This document shows, one piece after another, positions 39,334 through 48,524 of a stretch of DNA of 64,000 bases. A model generated the notes under the pieces. The model searched no databases. It was not told the origin of the DNA and saw nothing but the letters and a program-made list of their open reading frames with translations. Positions within the stretch are counted from its first letter, which is position 1; each line of letters opens with the position of its first letter. The position numbers and the translations under genes are program-made. This stretch comes from Shewanella sp. TC10 (GTDB taxonomy: Bacteria > Pseudomonadota > Gammaproteobacteria > Enterobacterales > Shewanellaceae), in contig NZ_VKHR01000005.1 of assembly GCF_009663145.1 (NCBI RefSeq), positions 1 through 64,000 on the forward strand, written 5' to 3'.

Positions 39334-39994
39334 GTTGCCCCCCTAAACGCTTCGACAAACTGGTCGTAATGGCGAGTACACTCACAGCGAATACCAACAA
39401 CACCAGCGACATAGTGCCAGCCGCTTCAAAGTCGAAGGCTTGTACACTGTCATAAATGGCAATGGAGATAGTTTTGGTTTCACCCGCAATATTGCCACCG
39501 AGCATTAATACCACGCCAAACTCACCCAATACGTGAGAAAAACACAATACCACTGCCGTAAGGATCCCCGGCCAAATCATTGGAAGTTCAATTTTTAAAA
39601 AAATCCGCCACCAACTCATACCGCAACACGCTGCCGCATCTGGAATATCATGGGGAATGGTTTCAAATGCCCGTTGGATAGGCTGCACCGCAAAAGGAAT
39701 ATTGACCAAGATGGACGCGATCACTAAGCCAGAAAAATTAAACACTAACTGAGTACCAGTAAATTGCTCAACCCATTGGCCAATCAAACTTTGGCTACCT
39801 AAGCCCACCAGCAAGTAATAGCCAATCACAGTAGGTGGCAGCACCAATGGCACCATAATGAGTGCTTCAACCCATGATTTACCGCGAAATTGTTTATAGG
39901 CCAGAAAACGGCCCGCAAAAATAGCCATAGGGATCAAGATTAACACTGTAACGGTACTTAATTTGGCGGAAAGCCACAGTGACTGCCAATCCAT
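39314..39994 (-). CDS. modB: Molybdate ABC transporter permease
   Basis: A 226-residue inner-membrane protein with five to six helices and the ABC-contact EAA loop (RAFETIPHDIPDAAACCGMSWWRIF, around residues 108-132). It forms the channel of ModA2B2C2. Three bases separate it from modA. Confidence 0.95.
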   Translation of the reverse strand: MDWQSLWLSAKLSTVTVLILIPMAIFAGRFLAYKQFRGKSWVEALIMVPLVLPPTVIGYYLLVGLGSQSLIGQWVEQFTGTQLVFNFSGLVIASILVNIPFAVQPIQRAFETIPHDIPDAAACCGMSWWRIFLKIELPMIWPGILTAVVLCFSHVLGEFGVVLMLGGNIAGETKTISIAIYDSVQAFDFEAAGTMSLVLLVFAVSVLAITTSLSKRLGGQHANQQR

Positions 39995-39997
39995 ACG

Positions 39998-40873
39998 TTA
40001 CTGCTCCGCCACTTGTTGTCTTGGTCTTGGAGTGCTGAGTTTAGGTTGATGTAAATGGTGTTTATCATCGGCGTTGGTCGGAAAACCGAAGCCATAACTC
40101 TTCAGTACTTGCTGCGCAGCACTGGTTTGCATGTACCGATAAAACTGTTTGGTTGTATCGCCAGCTTTAGGCGTCATAACCATGCGTTGATTGATCGGCT
40201 GATATAAAGATTGCGGGATTTCAACATAACGTCCCATCTTGGTAAATTGCGGCGCCGAAGCTAACGACAATGCCACGATGCCACCTTGTGCTGAACCACT
40301 TAAAGCAAATTGAGCGGCTTGAGATACATTCTCGCCCATGATGATAGTTGGCAGTAACTCAGACCATAGCTCTTTGTGCTCCAGTAGCGCTTGAGCACGT
40401 TCGCCATATGGTGCATGAGCTGGGTTGGCAATAACAAATCGCTTAATTTCACCTTCAGAGACGGCTTCAGCTAGGCCTGTTAATTGGGGATCAAGTTTAA
40501 GTGAAGAGTTGTTAGGAGCGACAATGGCAAGCTTGCCAATGGCGTAGATATCACCATCAGAATCCGTTTTACCCGCCTTGTGTAACTGCTGCACATAAAA
40601 CTCATCAGCGCTAAGCAACATTTCAAATGGAGCACCATGCTGAATTTGTGCAACAAAATTTCCTGAAGAGCCGTAAGATACCCGCAATTTCAAGCCAGTT
40701 TCTGCACTAAAGTTTGCCACAATTTCATCTAAGGCAAACTTAACATTAGCTGCAGCTGCAATGGCTGGCGGTTTAGCCGCAAATGCAGAAAACGAAAACA
40801 AAGAATAAAGTCCTAACAAACTCACAAGTAAAATACTTCGAATCTTTAATGCAACTCGACGACTAGCTGTCAT
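39998..40873 (-). CDS. modA: Molybdate-binding periplasmic protein
   Basis: A 291-residue binding protein with a signal peptide ending near FSAFA. The AAAANVKFALDEI start and the SYGSSGNFVAQIQHGAPFE motif that binds the oxyanion are conserved. ATG 40873 (MTASRRVALK) is preferred: it is 17 bp after the moaE stop with GGATG upstream; a longer frame to 40966 would run back into moaE. The C-terminal tail is unusually rich in His and Arg (DKHHLHQPKL). Confidence 0.93.
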   Translation of the reverse strand: MTASRRVALKIRSILLVSLLGLYSLFSFSAFAAKPPAIAAAANVKFALDEIVANFSAETGLKLRVSYGSSGNFVAQIQHGAPFEMLLSADEFYVQQLHKAGKTDSDGDIYAIGKLAIVAPNNSSLKLDPQLTGLAEAVSEGEIKRFVIANPAHAPYGERAQALLEHKELWSELLPTIIMGENVSQAAQFALSGSAQGGIVALSLASAPQFTKMGRYVEIPQSLYQPINQRMVMTPKAGDTTKQFYRYMQTSAAQQVLKSYGFGFPTNADDKHHLHQPKLSTPRPRQQVAEQ

Positions 40874-40889
40874 TGGTAAGCATCCTTTG

Positions 40890-41375
40890 CTATTTGGTTT
40901 CGTTCCACATTGACGCAGCCTGCTCATCTGAATCACGTGCTTCGACCCAATTATTGCCTTCTTCACCCGCTTCTAGTTTCCAAAATGGCGCTTTGGTTTT
41001 TAAGAAGTCGATTAAGAATTCACAAGCTGCAAATGCTGCTTTGCGATGCATGCTAGTAACGCCGATAAATACGATTTGCTCACCCAACTCCATACGACCC
41101 ACACGGTGAATGATGGTGACGTAATTTAATGGCCAGCGCTCATATGCTTGTTCAGCTAATTGCACTAGCACAGCTTCGGTCATACCTGGGTAATGTTCTA
41201 GGGTTAAATCAGTGACTGCACTACCATCATTGAAGTCGCGGACTTTACCAGCAAAGGTCACCACTGCGCCGTCGCTATTATCATTGGCTATGGCCGCATA
41301 TTCATCAGCAACACTGAAATCAGCAGTTTGAACACGTACCACTTGTCTTGGGTTGTTATTAGCCGTTGCCGTCAT
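40890..41375 (-). CDS. moaE: Molybdopterin synthase catalytic subunit MoaE
   Basis: A 161-residue large subunit of molybdopterin synthase. Conserved landmarks are LTLEHYPGMTE, IIHRVGRMELGEQIVFIGV and the catalytic lysine region FLKTKAPFWKLE. It pairs with the MoaD thiocarboxylate to add the dithiolene sulfurs. It starts 3 bases after moaD. Confidence 0.96.
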   Translation of the reverse strand: MTATANNNPRQVVRVQTADFSVADEYAAIANDNSDGAVVTFAGKVRDFNDGSAVTDLTLEHYPGMTEAVLVQLAEQAYERWPLNYVTIIHRVGRMELGEQIVFIGVTSMHRKAAFAACEFLIDFLKTKAPFWKLEAGEEGNNWVEARDSDEQAASMWNETK

Positions 41376-41378
41376 AAT

Positions 41379-41627
41379 TTAGCCACCTGTTACTGGTGGG
41401 AAAAAGGCAACTTCATCGCCATCAACAACAGCCGCATCCCATGCACTCATCGTTTGATTCACGGCTACCAGCAATTTGTCTGACGACAATACTTTAGCCC
41501 ATTTATCATCTTTAGCGGCTAATGCTTCACGCAGTTGCTCAGTATTGGTAATACCCTCTGCTGCAACTTCAACTTTAGCGGTGCCGAGTAACTCTCTAAC
41601 TTGTGCAAAAAATAGAACTTGGATCAT
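41379..41627 (-). CDS. moaD: Molybdopterin synthase sulfur carrier MoaD
   Basis: An 82-residue ubiquitin-like protein ending in the essential diglycine (FFPPVTGG). MoeB adenylates this end. It begins MIQVLFFAQVRELLG and lies 72 bp after moaC. Confidence 0.96.
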   Translation of the reverse strand: MIQVLFFAQVRELLGTAKVEVAAEGITNTEQLREALAAKDDKWAKVLSSDKLLVAVNQTMSAWDAAVVDGDEVAFFPPVTGG

Positions 41628-41699
41628 GTCGATGTCTCGTATTGAGTTGGTCTTTCAATTAACGTTGAACTCTTGGTTGCGCTCAAATACCAGCAAAAA

Positions 41700-42182
41700 T
41701 TAATCTTCTGCTTGGAAATGACCTGATTTACCGCCACGCTTTTCAAGTAAGCGAACGTGGGAAATAATCATGTCTTTTTGAACGGCTTTACACATGTCGT
41801 AAATGGTTAACGCCGCGGTTGAAGCTGCAGTTAATGCTTCCATTTCCACACCTGTTTTACCAGAAAGTTTACATAAACTCGTGATACGAACACGATTAAG
41901 CTCAGGCTGAGCTTCAAGGTCAACTTCTACTTTGGTCAACATTAATGGATGACATAAAGGAATTAAATCTGAGGTCTTTTTAGCTGCCTGGATACCTGCA
42001 ATACGTGCTGTAGCAAATACATCACCTTTGTGGTGGCTGCCACTCATGATCATCTCAAGCGTACTAGGCGCCATTTCAATAAATGCTTCCGCACGGGCTT
42101 CACGCTCTGTGACATTTTTTTCAGTCACATCGACCATGTGGGCGTTGCCATCGGCATTGATATGGGTAAAACAATTGCTCAT
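41700..42182 (-). CDS. moaC: Cyclic pyranopterin monophosphate synthase MoaC
   Basis: A 160-residue enzyme that closes the pterin ring after MoaA. Conserved segments: [33 protein letters not shown], and [23 protein letters not shown] with the catalytic-type residues. It lies 75 bp after moaA. No moaB gene is present between moaA and moaC, unlike E. coli. Confidence 0.96.
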   Translation of the reverse strand: MSNCFTHINADGNAHMVDVTEKNVTEREARAEAFIEMAPSTLEMIMSGSHHKGDVFATARIAGIQAAKKTSDLIPLCHPLMLTKVEVDLEAQPELNRVRITSLCKLSGKTGVEMEALTAASTAALTIYDMCKAVQKDMIISHVRLLEKRGGKSGHFQAED

Positions 42183-42257
42183 GCTAACTTGCCTTCTTAA
42201 GTCTTAATATCAGTCTGGGGCTAGTGTGGTAAATCGCGACTAAAGCGCACTGAGGTG

Positions 42258-43238
42258 CTAACCACCAATAGAGGCTAAATGCTTCGTCACACCGGTTATC
42301 CCTTGATGTAAATAATGCGTTTCTTCTTTCTGTGCTAATTGACTGTGTAAACGTTCAATAAGCTCTGCACGTTGAGATTCATGTTGCAATAAATCACGCA
42401 AATCAAGGCCATTTTCGGTAAACAAACATAAATGTAATTTACCTTTTGCAGACACTCGTAAGCGATTACAGCTGGCACAGAAGTTTTTGGCGTACGGCAT
42501 AATCAAGCCGATGCGCCCCTGATAATCTGGGTGACTGAAGTTTTGAGCAGGACCGTCATCAACACTCGGTAAGTCATATAACCAACCCTCTGACTCAAGT
42601 TTTAGCTTGATATCAAGGCCAGCTAAGTGATGGGCATTAAAGTAATCATGACCTAGGCCTGTTTCCATTAACTCAATAAAGCGCAAATCTATCGGTGTGC
42701 TTTTGATCCAATGTAAAAAACGTGGCAAATCTTTGTCATTTAAGCCTTTAAGCAGTACTGCATTGATTTTAATTCGCTCAAAACCTGCCTCAAGCGCTGC
42801 GTCAATACCACGCATTACTTGATCAAACTTATTCTCGCCAGTGATTTGGTAAAACATTTTAGGGTCTAAACTATCAACCGAAACATTAATCCGGCGTAGA
42901 CCCGCGTCATACCATTCTTTGGCGTGTTTCTCGAGACGATAACCATTGGTTGTTGTGGCAACAGTGTTGATGTTGTCATTATCAGCAACGACACGAATGA
43001 TATCGGTAAAATCTTTTCTAAGGGTCGGCTCACCACCGGTGATGCGGATTTTTTGGGTACCTACTTCGCCAAAAGCCGCCACTAAATTTTCTATTTCATT
43101 TAGTGTGAGAAACTTAGGCTTGCCATCAGGTCTATAACCGTCAGGTAGGCAATAGGTACATTTGAAATTACAAACGTCAGTGACTGACATCCGCAGATAG
43201 TGAAATCTTCGACCAAAGCTGTCTTGTAGTTGGGACAT
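42258..43238 (-). CDS. moaA: GTP 3',8-cyclase MoaA
   Basis: A 326-residue radical SAM enzyme that starts molybdopterin synthesis from GTP. The SAM cluster motif CNFKCTYC is near residue 22; the second cluster cysteines are in CASCNRLRVSAKGKLHLC. The protein ends in the functionally important GG. ATG 43238 (MSQLQDSFGRRF) follows GGAAAGG by 6 bases and gives near the E. coli length (329). The open frame continues to a GTG at 43283, but that part overlaps the structured leader. Confidence 0.96.
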   Translation of the reverse strand: MSQLQDSFGRRFHYLRMSVTDVCNFKCTYCLPDGYRPDGKPKFLTLNEIENLVAAFGEVGTQKIRITGGEPTLRKDFTDIIRVVADNDNINTVATTTNGYRLEKHAKEWYDAGLRRINVSVDSLDPKMFYQITGENKFDQVMRGIDAALEAGFERIKINAVLLKGLNDKDLPRFLHWIKSTPIDLRFIELMETGLGHDYFNAHHLAGLDIKLKLESEGWLYDLPSVDDGPAQNFSHPDYQGRIGLIMPYAKNFCASCNRLRVSAKGKLHLCLFTENGLDLRDLLQHESQRAELIERLHSQLAQKEETHYLHQGITGVTKHLASIGG

Positions 43239-43267
43239 GTTAACCTTTCCAAGTGTGGGAGGTAAGT

Positions 43268-43353
43268 GCATTTCTTTACTCACCCCGGTGGCATTATTAC
43301 CACGGCTAAATACCCATATCTGTGGACGTAGGATATAAAGCTCGGAGAACCGT
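43268..43353 (-). promoter_or_regulatory. Candidate molybdenum cofactor (Moco) riboswitch in the moaA leader
   Basis: The minus-strand leader between the predicted start site near 43355 and moaA is 117 bases and clearly structured. It contains CTCCGAGC, then ATATCC pairing with GGGTAT, a GTGG/CCAC hairpin, then CCACCGGGGTGAG; CTTTA after CCGAG can pair with TAAAG at the end. The position directly before moaA, and my memory of conserved CCGAG and ACCGGGGTGA blocks, suggest the Moco RNA family. A covariance search would decide. Confidence 0.55.
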
Positions 43354-43361
43354 CAACCTTG

Positions 43362-43367
43362 ATTATA
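43362..43367 (-). promoter_or_regulatory. Probable -10 box of the moa-mod operon
   Basis: A perfect TATAAT on the minus strand would start transcription near 43355, right at the foot of the structured leader. The -35 region at 17 bp is poor (CTGATT is the nearest match), so an activator may help. Confidence 0.5.
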
Positions 43368-43478
43368 GGCCTAAAATCACTCGAATCAGTACCTTTTTAT
43401 GACAATTTGTCCCAGTTTGAACAAAATCTGTAAAGAATTGCGAGCTAGCTCACGAGCTCAAAATCGCAGTTGCTACTG

Positions 43479-43490
43479 TGACCTAGGTCA
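43479..43490. promoter_or_regulatory. 12-bp palindrome upstream of the ETF dehydrogenase gene
   Basis: TGACCTAGGTCA is a perfect 12-bp palindrome 78 bp before the predicted start. It resembles a regulator operator but I cannot name the regulator. A second palindrome, GAGCTAGCTC (43442-43451), lies close by. Confidence 0.35.
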
Positions 43491-43567
43491 TTTTTGAGGT
43501 AAGGTGAGTAAAACAATAAAAACAACAAACCCGCCAAAAATGGGAAACGAAGATCAAAGGTGAGATG

Positions 43568-45217
43568 ATGGAACGCGAATCTATGGAATTCGATGTAGTA
43601 ATAGTCGGTGCAGGACCAGCCGGACTCGCTACTGCATGTCGATTAATGCAAATATCACAAGATGCAGACAAAGAAATGACTGTCTGTGTGGTTGAAAAAG
43701 GCTCTGAGGTTGGAGCGCACATATTATCTGGTGCGGTTTTTGAACCTAAAGTATTGGATGAATTGTTCTCTGATTGGCGCGATTCCGATATCCCACTCAA
43801 TACCAAAGTGACTCATGATGAGATTTATTTACTCAGCTCAGAGTCAAAATCTAAATTAATGTCTAACAGCTTAGTGCCTAAAACTATGCACAACGAAGGT
43901 AACTACATCATTAGTGTAGGTAACTTAACCCGTTGGTTAGCTGAAAAAGCTGAAGGTTTAGGTGTAGAAATCTTCCCGGGATTTGCTGCAAGCGAAGTGT
44001 TATTTAATCAAGATAATAGCGTTAAAGGCATTTTGATTGGCGATATGGGCGTTGGCGCTAATGGCGAAGAAAAAGACAGCTACATGCCCGGTATGGAATT
44101 ACATGCCAAATACACCGTTTTCTCAGAAGGTTGTCGCGGTCATTTAGGCAAAGAATTAATTGCTAAGTATCATCTTGATAATGGCAAAACGCCGCAGCAT
44201 TACGGCCTAGGCTTTAAAGAAATTTGGAAAATTCCAGCAGAGCAACACCACGAAGGTAAAGTGGTTCATACTGGTGGCTGGCCGTTAAATCAAGGCACAT
44301 CTGGCGGTGGCTTCCTTTACCATATGGAAGATAACCAAGTCGCTGTAGGTTTGATTATTGACCTGAATTACAAAAACCCTCATGTCAGCCCATTTGACGA
44401 ATTCCAGCGTTATAAGCAACACCCTGTGATTAGCCAAACCTTAACCGGTGGTGAGCGCTTAACTTATGGTGCCCGCGCCATTGCTAAAGGTGGATTAAAT
44501 TCACTCCCTAAAATGAGTTTCCCTGGTGGACTGCTTATTGGTTGTGATGCTGGCACATTAAACTTTGCCAAAATCAAAGGCACGCATACCGCAATGAAGA
44601 GTGGTATTGTGGCAGCGCAAACCTTAGGTGAAGCTTTAATGGCAGGCGTTGAGGCGGGTAAAGATCTCGATTGTTTCCAATCACGCATTGAACAAAGCTG
44701 GCTTCATGAAGAGCTATTCCAATCACGTAATTTTGGCCCAGCTCTGCATAAGTTTGGCACTTACTTAGGTGGCGCATTTAACTTCATCGACCAAAACTGG
44801 TTCGGTGGAAAATTCCCTATTACCTTACGTGATGAAACACCTGATCATGCTGACATGGGCTTAGCCAAAGATTTCACCCCGATTGAATACCCTAAGCCAG
44901 ATGGTAAGCTCAGTTTTGATAAGTTGTCATCAGTGTACCTATCAAACACATACCATGAAGAAGATCAAAAGTGTCATCTGCAGCTTAAAGATACCTCCAT
45001 CCCTATTGCAGTAAACTTAATCAAATACAATGAACCAGCACAACGCTATTGCCCTGCTGGCGTATATGAAGTTGTTGCAGAAGGCGCTGAGAATAAGTTT
45101 GTGATTAACGCGCAAAACTGTATTCACTGCAAGACATGTGACATTAAAGACCCAAGCCAGAATATCACCTGGGTTACCCCTGAAGGCGGCGGTGGACCAA
45201 ACTACCCGAATATGTAA
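43568..45217 (+). CDS. etfD: Electron transfer flavoprotein-ubiquinone oxidoreductase
   Basis: A 549-residue inner-membrane-associated flavo-Fe-S enzyme that moves electrons from ETF (fatty acid and amino acid oxidation) into the quinone pool. The FAD loop VVIVGAGPAGLATACRL is at residue 9, and the 4Fe-4S cysteines are in the C-terminal ferredoxin-like part (YCPAGVYE, then NCIHCKTCDIKDP). Length matches the family. Two ATG codons stand in tandem; the second (43568) has better spacing from AAGGTG. Confidence 0.95.
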   Translation: MERESMEFDVVIVGAGPAGLATACRLMQISQDADKEMTVCVVEKGSEVGAHILSGAVFEPKVLDELFSDWRDSDIPLNTKVTHDEIYLLSSESKSKLMSNSLVPKTMHNEGNYIISVGNLTRWLAEKAEGLGVEIFPGFAASEVLFNQDNSVKGILIGDMGVGANGEEKDSYMPGMELHAKYTVFSEGCRGHLGKELIAKYHLDNGKTPQHYGLGFKEIWKIPAEQHHEGKVVHTGGWPLNQGTSGGGFLYHMEDNQVAVGLIIDLNYKNPHVSPFDEFQRYKQHPVISQTLTGGERLTYGARAIAKGGLNSLPKMSFPGGLLIGCDAGTLNFAKIKGTHTAMKSGIVAAQTLGEALMAGVEAGKDLDCFQSRIEQSWLHEELFQSRNFGPALHKFGTYLGGAFNFIDQNWFGGKFPITLRDETPDHADMGLAKDFTPIEYPKPDGKLSFDKLSSVYLSNTYHEEDQKCHLQLKDTSIPIAVNLIKYNEPAQRYCPAGVYEVVAEGAENKFVINAQNCIHCKTCDIKDPSQNITWVTPEGGGGPNYPNM

Positions 45218-45240
45218 GTTACTCATTAAATACACCAATA

Positions 45241-45260
45241 ACGCACCTATCTAGGTGCGT
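45241..45260 (+). terminator. Terminator after the ETF dehydrogenase gene
   Basis: Nine-bp stem ACGCACCTA/TAGGTGCGT with a two-base loop, followed by TTTTTATTT. Confidence 0.88.
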
Positions 45261-45372
45261 TTTTATTTCTATTACATCACAAAAGCATAATCCCCCTCAG
45301 ATGAAATAAAATCCATTCATTTATTCTGGCAGTTGCCGATATTACAGATATCGAACTAAATAGGCTGTACAA

Positions 45373-47295
45373 ATGAATCTGTTAAAAAACCTAACCATTA
45401 AACAAAAAATCTTATTTTCGGTGATATTTGGCGTGGTATTTTCAACCATGCTTGTCGGAGTGCTTAGCCAACGCAGCGCAAAAATGGTTGTTGAACAGCG
45501 TATGGTAGATTCAGAGCTGCCTAGCTTATTGATGCAGATCCGCCATAAAATAGAACTTGATATAAACAACTTATTGAATGCTGCCGAGCAACTAGCCAAA
45601 AGTCGTATGCTACTTGATTGGATTGAACAAGGTCGTCCGAGTGATAAAGAAGCCGATGTTGTGGCTCAGTTAGGTGATATTCAAAGTCAATATCAGTTGG
45701 TGCAAGCGTCTTACGCCGATAGAGAAACAGCAGCATATTACACACAAGATGGATTTCTTCGTGTTTTGACCTCAGCTCAAGATAGTTGGTTTTTTGATTA
45801 TCTTAATAGTGGTCAAGAGCGGATGCTAAATGTATTTACTGAAACCAATGGTGAAGTCAAATTGTTCATTAACTACCAGCAACCTAATGGTCGCGGGCTA
45901 GTGGGTTTGGCAAAGTCTTTAGATGATATGGTGCAACAATTAGCATCATTTAAAATTGAGGACAGTGGTTTTGTCTATTTGGTTGATGCAAATGGTGATG
46001 TAAAACTTCACCCAGAACCTAATAAAATAGGCAAAACGAACCTTAATGGATTTTACTCTGGAAGTAATACTCAGTCTTTACTGACCCAAAATGATTTCAA
46101 TTTAATGCGCATCGAACTCAATGGCGAAAGTACCATAGTCGCTAGCAGTTATATTCCGGCGATGAATTGGTATTTAGTAGCCGAGGTACCTGAGTCAGAA
46201 ATCTTTGCTCTACTCGATAAAGCGGTATATCAAATTGTCCTTGGCACTATCGTTATTGCCATCATTTTTATTGTGATAGCGAGCGCTGTAGCATCGTCCG
46301 TAAGTCGCCCAATTGCAAAGGTCGCTGAATTATTTAAAGACATAGGTGAAGGTGAGGGTGACTTACGTCAGCGCTTACCTGTAGAAGGAAACGATGAATT
46401 AGCCCAACTTGCCAAAGGGTTTAATAGTTTTATTAGCAAAATCCAAGAATCCGTTATTGAAGTCGCCCGTACCAGTGAGCAACTAAGCTTATCTGCGAAA
46501 GACGTATCCGCTCAAGCAAATCAAACTCTGGACGATAGCCAGCAACAAAAAGACCGTACCATTATGGTTGTGACAGCGATTAATGAAATGGGCGCAACGG
46601 TAAATGAAATCGCCAGTAATGCTGCACAAGCAGCTGTGACAGCAAAAGAAGCTGATACTGAATCTTCTGACGGTCAACAAGTAGTAATGAGTGCAAGAAC
46701 AACGATTAATCAATTATCTAATGACGTTGAACAAGTCGGTGAAGTGATTGAGTCTCTGGCAACACACACTAAATCCATTGGCGGTATTTTAGATGTGATC
46801 CGCGCTATTTCCGAGCAAACCAACTTGTTAGCACTTAATGCTGCAATTGAGGCTGCCCGGGCAGGTGAAGCTGGACGTGGGTTTGCTGTAGTTGCCGATG
46901 AAGTTAGAAACCTTGCTTCTCGAACTGCTGATTCAACGAATGAAGTACAAACCATGATTGATAAGCTGCAATCTGAAGCTAGCCGTGCAGTTGTAGCGAT
47001 GGAAACCTCTCGCAACCGTTCTCAAGAAGGCGTCAATGCGGTAGATGAGGCAAGCCAATCACTGAGTGGTATTAGCCAACAAATTGCCTCAATAAGTGAT
47101 ATGAACATTCAGGTGGCAGCAGCAACTGAAGAGCAGTCAACCGTTGTAGAAGATATTAATCGCAATGTTACTGAGATTAATGACATTACTCAGCGCACCG
47201 CTGATACAGCACAAGCTGCAGCTCAAGCAAGTGAGTCATTAAATAGCTTGGCCGGACGTCTAGACGTACTTGTCGCACGCTTTAAAATAGAATAA
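45373..47295 (+). CDS. Methyl-accepting chemotaxis protein
   Basis: A 640-residue chemoreceptor. A membrane helix at about residues 12-30 is followed by a periplasmic ligand domain of about 250 residues with Cache-like features ([20 protein letters not shown]), a second helix at about 283-305, a HAMP domain (about 306-358), and the cytoplasmic signalling domain. The kinase-contact hairpin reads [20 protein letters not shown] near residue 478. The ligand is unknown. Confidence 0.95.
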   Translation: MNLLKNLTIKQKILFSVIFGVVFSTMLVGVLSQRSAKMVVEQRMVDSELPSLLMQIRHKIELDINNLLNAAEQLAKSRMLLDWIEQGRPSDKEADVVAQLGDIQSQYQLVQASYADRETAAYYTQDGFLRVLTSAQDSWFFDYLNSGQERMLNVFTETNGEVKLFINYQQPNGRGLVGLAKSLDDMVQQLASFKIEDSGFVYLVDANGDVKLHPEPNKIGKTNLNGFYSGSNTQSLLTQNDFNLMRIELNGESTIVASSYIPAMNWYLVAEVPESEIFALLDKAVYQIVLGTIVIAIIFIVIASAVASSVSRPIAKVAELFKDIGEGEGDLRQRLPVEGNDELAQLAKGFNSFISKIQESVIEVARTSEQLSLSAKDVSAQANQTLDDSQQQKDRTIMVVTAINEMGATVNEIASNAAQAAVTAKEADTESSDGQQVVMSARTTINQLSNDVEQVGEVIESLATHTKSIGGILDVIRAISEQTNLLALNAAIEAARAGEAGRGFAVVADEVRNLASRTADSTNEVQTMIDKLQSEASRAVVAMETSRNRSQEGVNAVDEASQSLSGISQQIASISDMNIQVAAATEEQSTVVEDINRNVTEINDITQRTADTAQAAAQASESLNSLAGRLDVLVARFKIE

Positions 47296-47312
47296 ATGCA
47301 TAATTAACAAAC

Positions 47313-47342
47313 AAAAAACGCACTTTAACAAGTGCGTTTTTT
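47313..47342 (+). terminator. Terminator after the chemoreceptor gene
   Basis: Thirteen-bp stem AAAAAACGCACTT/AAGTGCGTTTTTT with a TAAC loop; the T-run makes it efficient on the plus strand and the A-run also serves the convergent DUF4870 gene. Confidence 0.9.
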
Positions 47343-47367
47343 ATGTTCTTTGCAAACCTTACCTGCA

Positions 47368-47718
47368 CTACTTGATAAAATTAATCGTTAACGGATAACG
47401 ATATGCCACTCCCTCACCCGCTTTAATTATCGCGATGATAGTAAAGATAATGTCAGCTAATGCTAACACCATGAGTAATAGCACCCCAATACCAACAAAG
47501 ATTAAAATGCTACTGATAATCACATAGATAAGTAAGCTCAGCTTAAAGTTAATGCAGTTTTTGCCACATTCATTAACGAATTCAAATTCATCTCGTTTCA
47601 TTAGCCACACGATAAGTGGGCCAATAATACTGCCAAGCGGAATGATGTAACCTGCAAAACTTGCTGCGTAAACCAGCAGCCCCATATCTCTGGCTTCTTT
47701 TTCTACCGTTTCAGTCAT
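47368..47718 (-). CDS. DUF4870 small membrane protein
   Basis: A 116-residue protein with three to four hydrophobic segments. The pattern LIVWLMKRDEFEFVNECGKNCINF and the ending VAYRYPLTINFIK match DUF4870 (Tic20-like) proteins, whose function is not known. It lies 34 bp downstream of the MOSC gene. Confidence 0.85.
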   Translation of the reverse strand: MTETVEKEARDMGLLVYAASFAGYIIPLGSIIGPLIVWLMKRDEFEFVNECGKNCINFKLSLLIYVIISSILIFVGIGVLLLMVLALADIIFTIIAIIKAGEGVAYRYPLTINFIK

Positions 47719-47752
47719 TATGCATCCTTGTCATTATTCGTTTAACAAAGCG

Positions 47753-48457
47753 TTAAGCTGGCTCGCCTTCTGGGCCATACAATCGATATTGCCAATTCTC
47801 AATTTGCTGAGTATCAATCCGTTTTTGCATACTGGCAATCCAGTTTTCAGCTAAACCTTCACATTGCATCAACTGCTGGTATTGTTCTGGGTCTACATCA
47901 GCTATAAAGTATATCTTCATCGCCTGAGCAATACTGATATCGGTTTTTCTTTCAATCAATACAATGCTATCACTGGCTTTAATCTCACCTTCTTGGAGTA
48001 CTTTATAAAACCAACCACACATACGACTTTCTTGCATTGCTAAAGCAAATTTAGGATGTCCAAACTGCAAATTAAGTTTAAAGCAAGGAGAGCGCGGCTG
48101 TGTGACTTGCAATAACACCTCACCGATTTGAATGATATCGCCAATATTGACTTGAGATTCATCTAAGCCAACAGTACTAATGTTTTCCCCCATCGCGGGA
48201 ACATCCTTAAAGTTGGTGATTAAATCCCAGCGACGGTATTGGCCATAGTGCTCCCGTGGGAAGTGATGTAAAACACGTTCTTCGCCACCATGATGAATAG
48301 GGTCAGCTTGGTTGTCGCCCTCTACCCTACTTTTAGTCACCTTAAGCGTTTGTACTGGAAGCTTATTGTTCATGGCACTATCAAAACCCTTAATGGCGTC
48401 AATTTGATCTCCACGAAATAAACCTGAGATTTTTTTTGCTAAAACATGGCCAGCCAT
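47753..48457 (-). CDS. MOSC-domain protein, YiiM type
   Basis: A 234-residue protein with a MOSC sulfur-carrier domain: HHGGEERVLHHFPREHY around residue 55, GENISTVGLDESQVNIGD near 95, and the likely functional cysteine in QPRSPCFKLN near 124. YiiM-like proteins act with molybdenum cofactor in reduction of N-hydroxylated purines. That fits a Moco-rich genome, but the substrate here is not shown. Confidence 0.88.
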   Translation of the reverse strand: MAGHVLAKKISGLFRGDQIDAIKGFDSAMNNKLPVQTLKVTKSRVEGDNQADPIHHGGEERVLHHFPREHYGQYRRWDLITNFKDVPAMGENISTVGLDESQVNIGDIIQIGEVLLQVTQPRSPCFKLNLQFGHPKFALAMQESRMCGWFYKVLQEGEIKASDSIVLIERKTDISIAQAMKIYFIADVDPEQYQQLMQCEGLAENWIASMQKRIDTQQIENWQYRLYGPEGEPA

Positions 48458-48524
48458 TAATACTCTCTCGTTGATGTATGATTAGTCGTGTATTTTCTTA
48501 TCTTGTTAATAGTACAAGTACCAA

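Noticed and set aside
43239..43283. 15-residue N-terminal extension of MoaA starting at GTG 43283.
   Set aside because: The ATG at 43238 has a good ribosome site and gives normal length; the extension overlaps the conserved-looking leader RNA motif.
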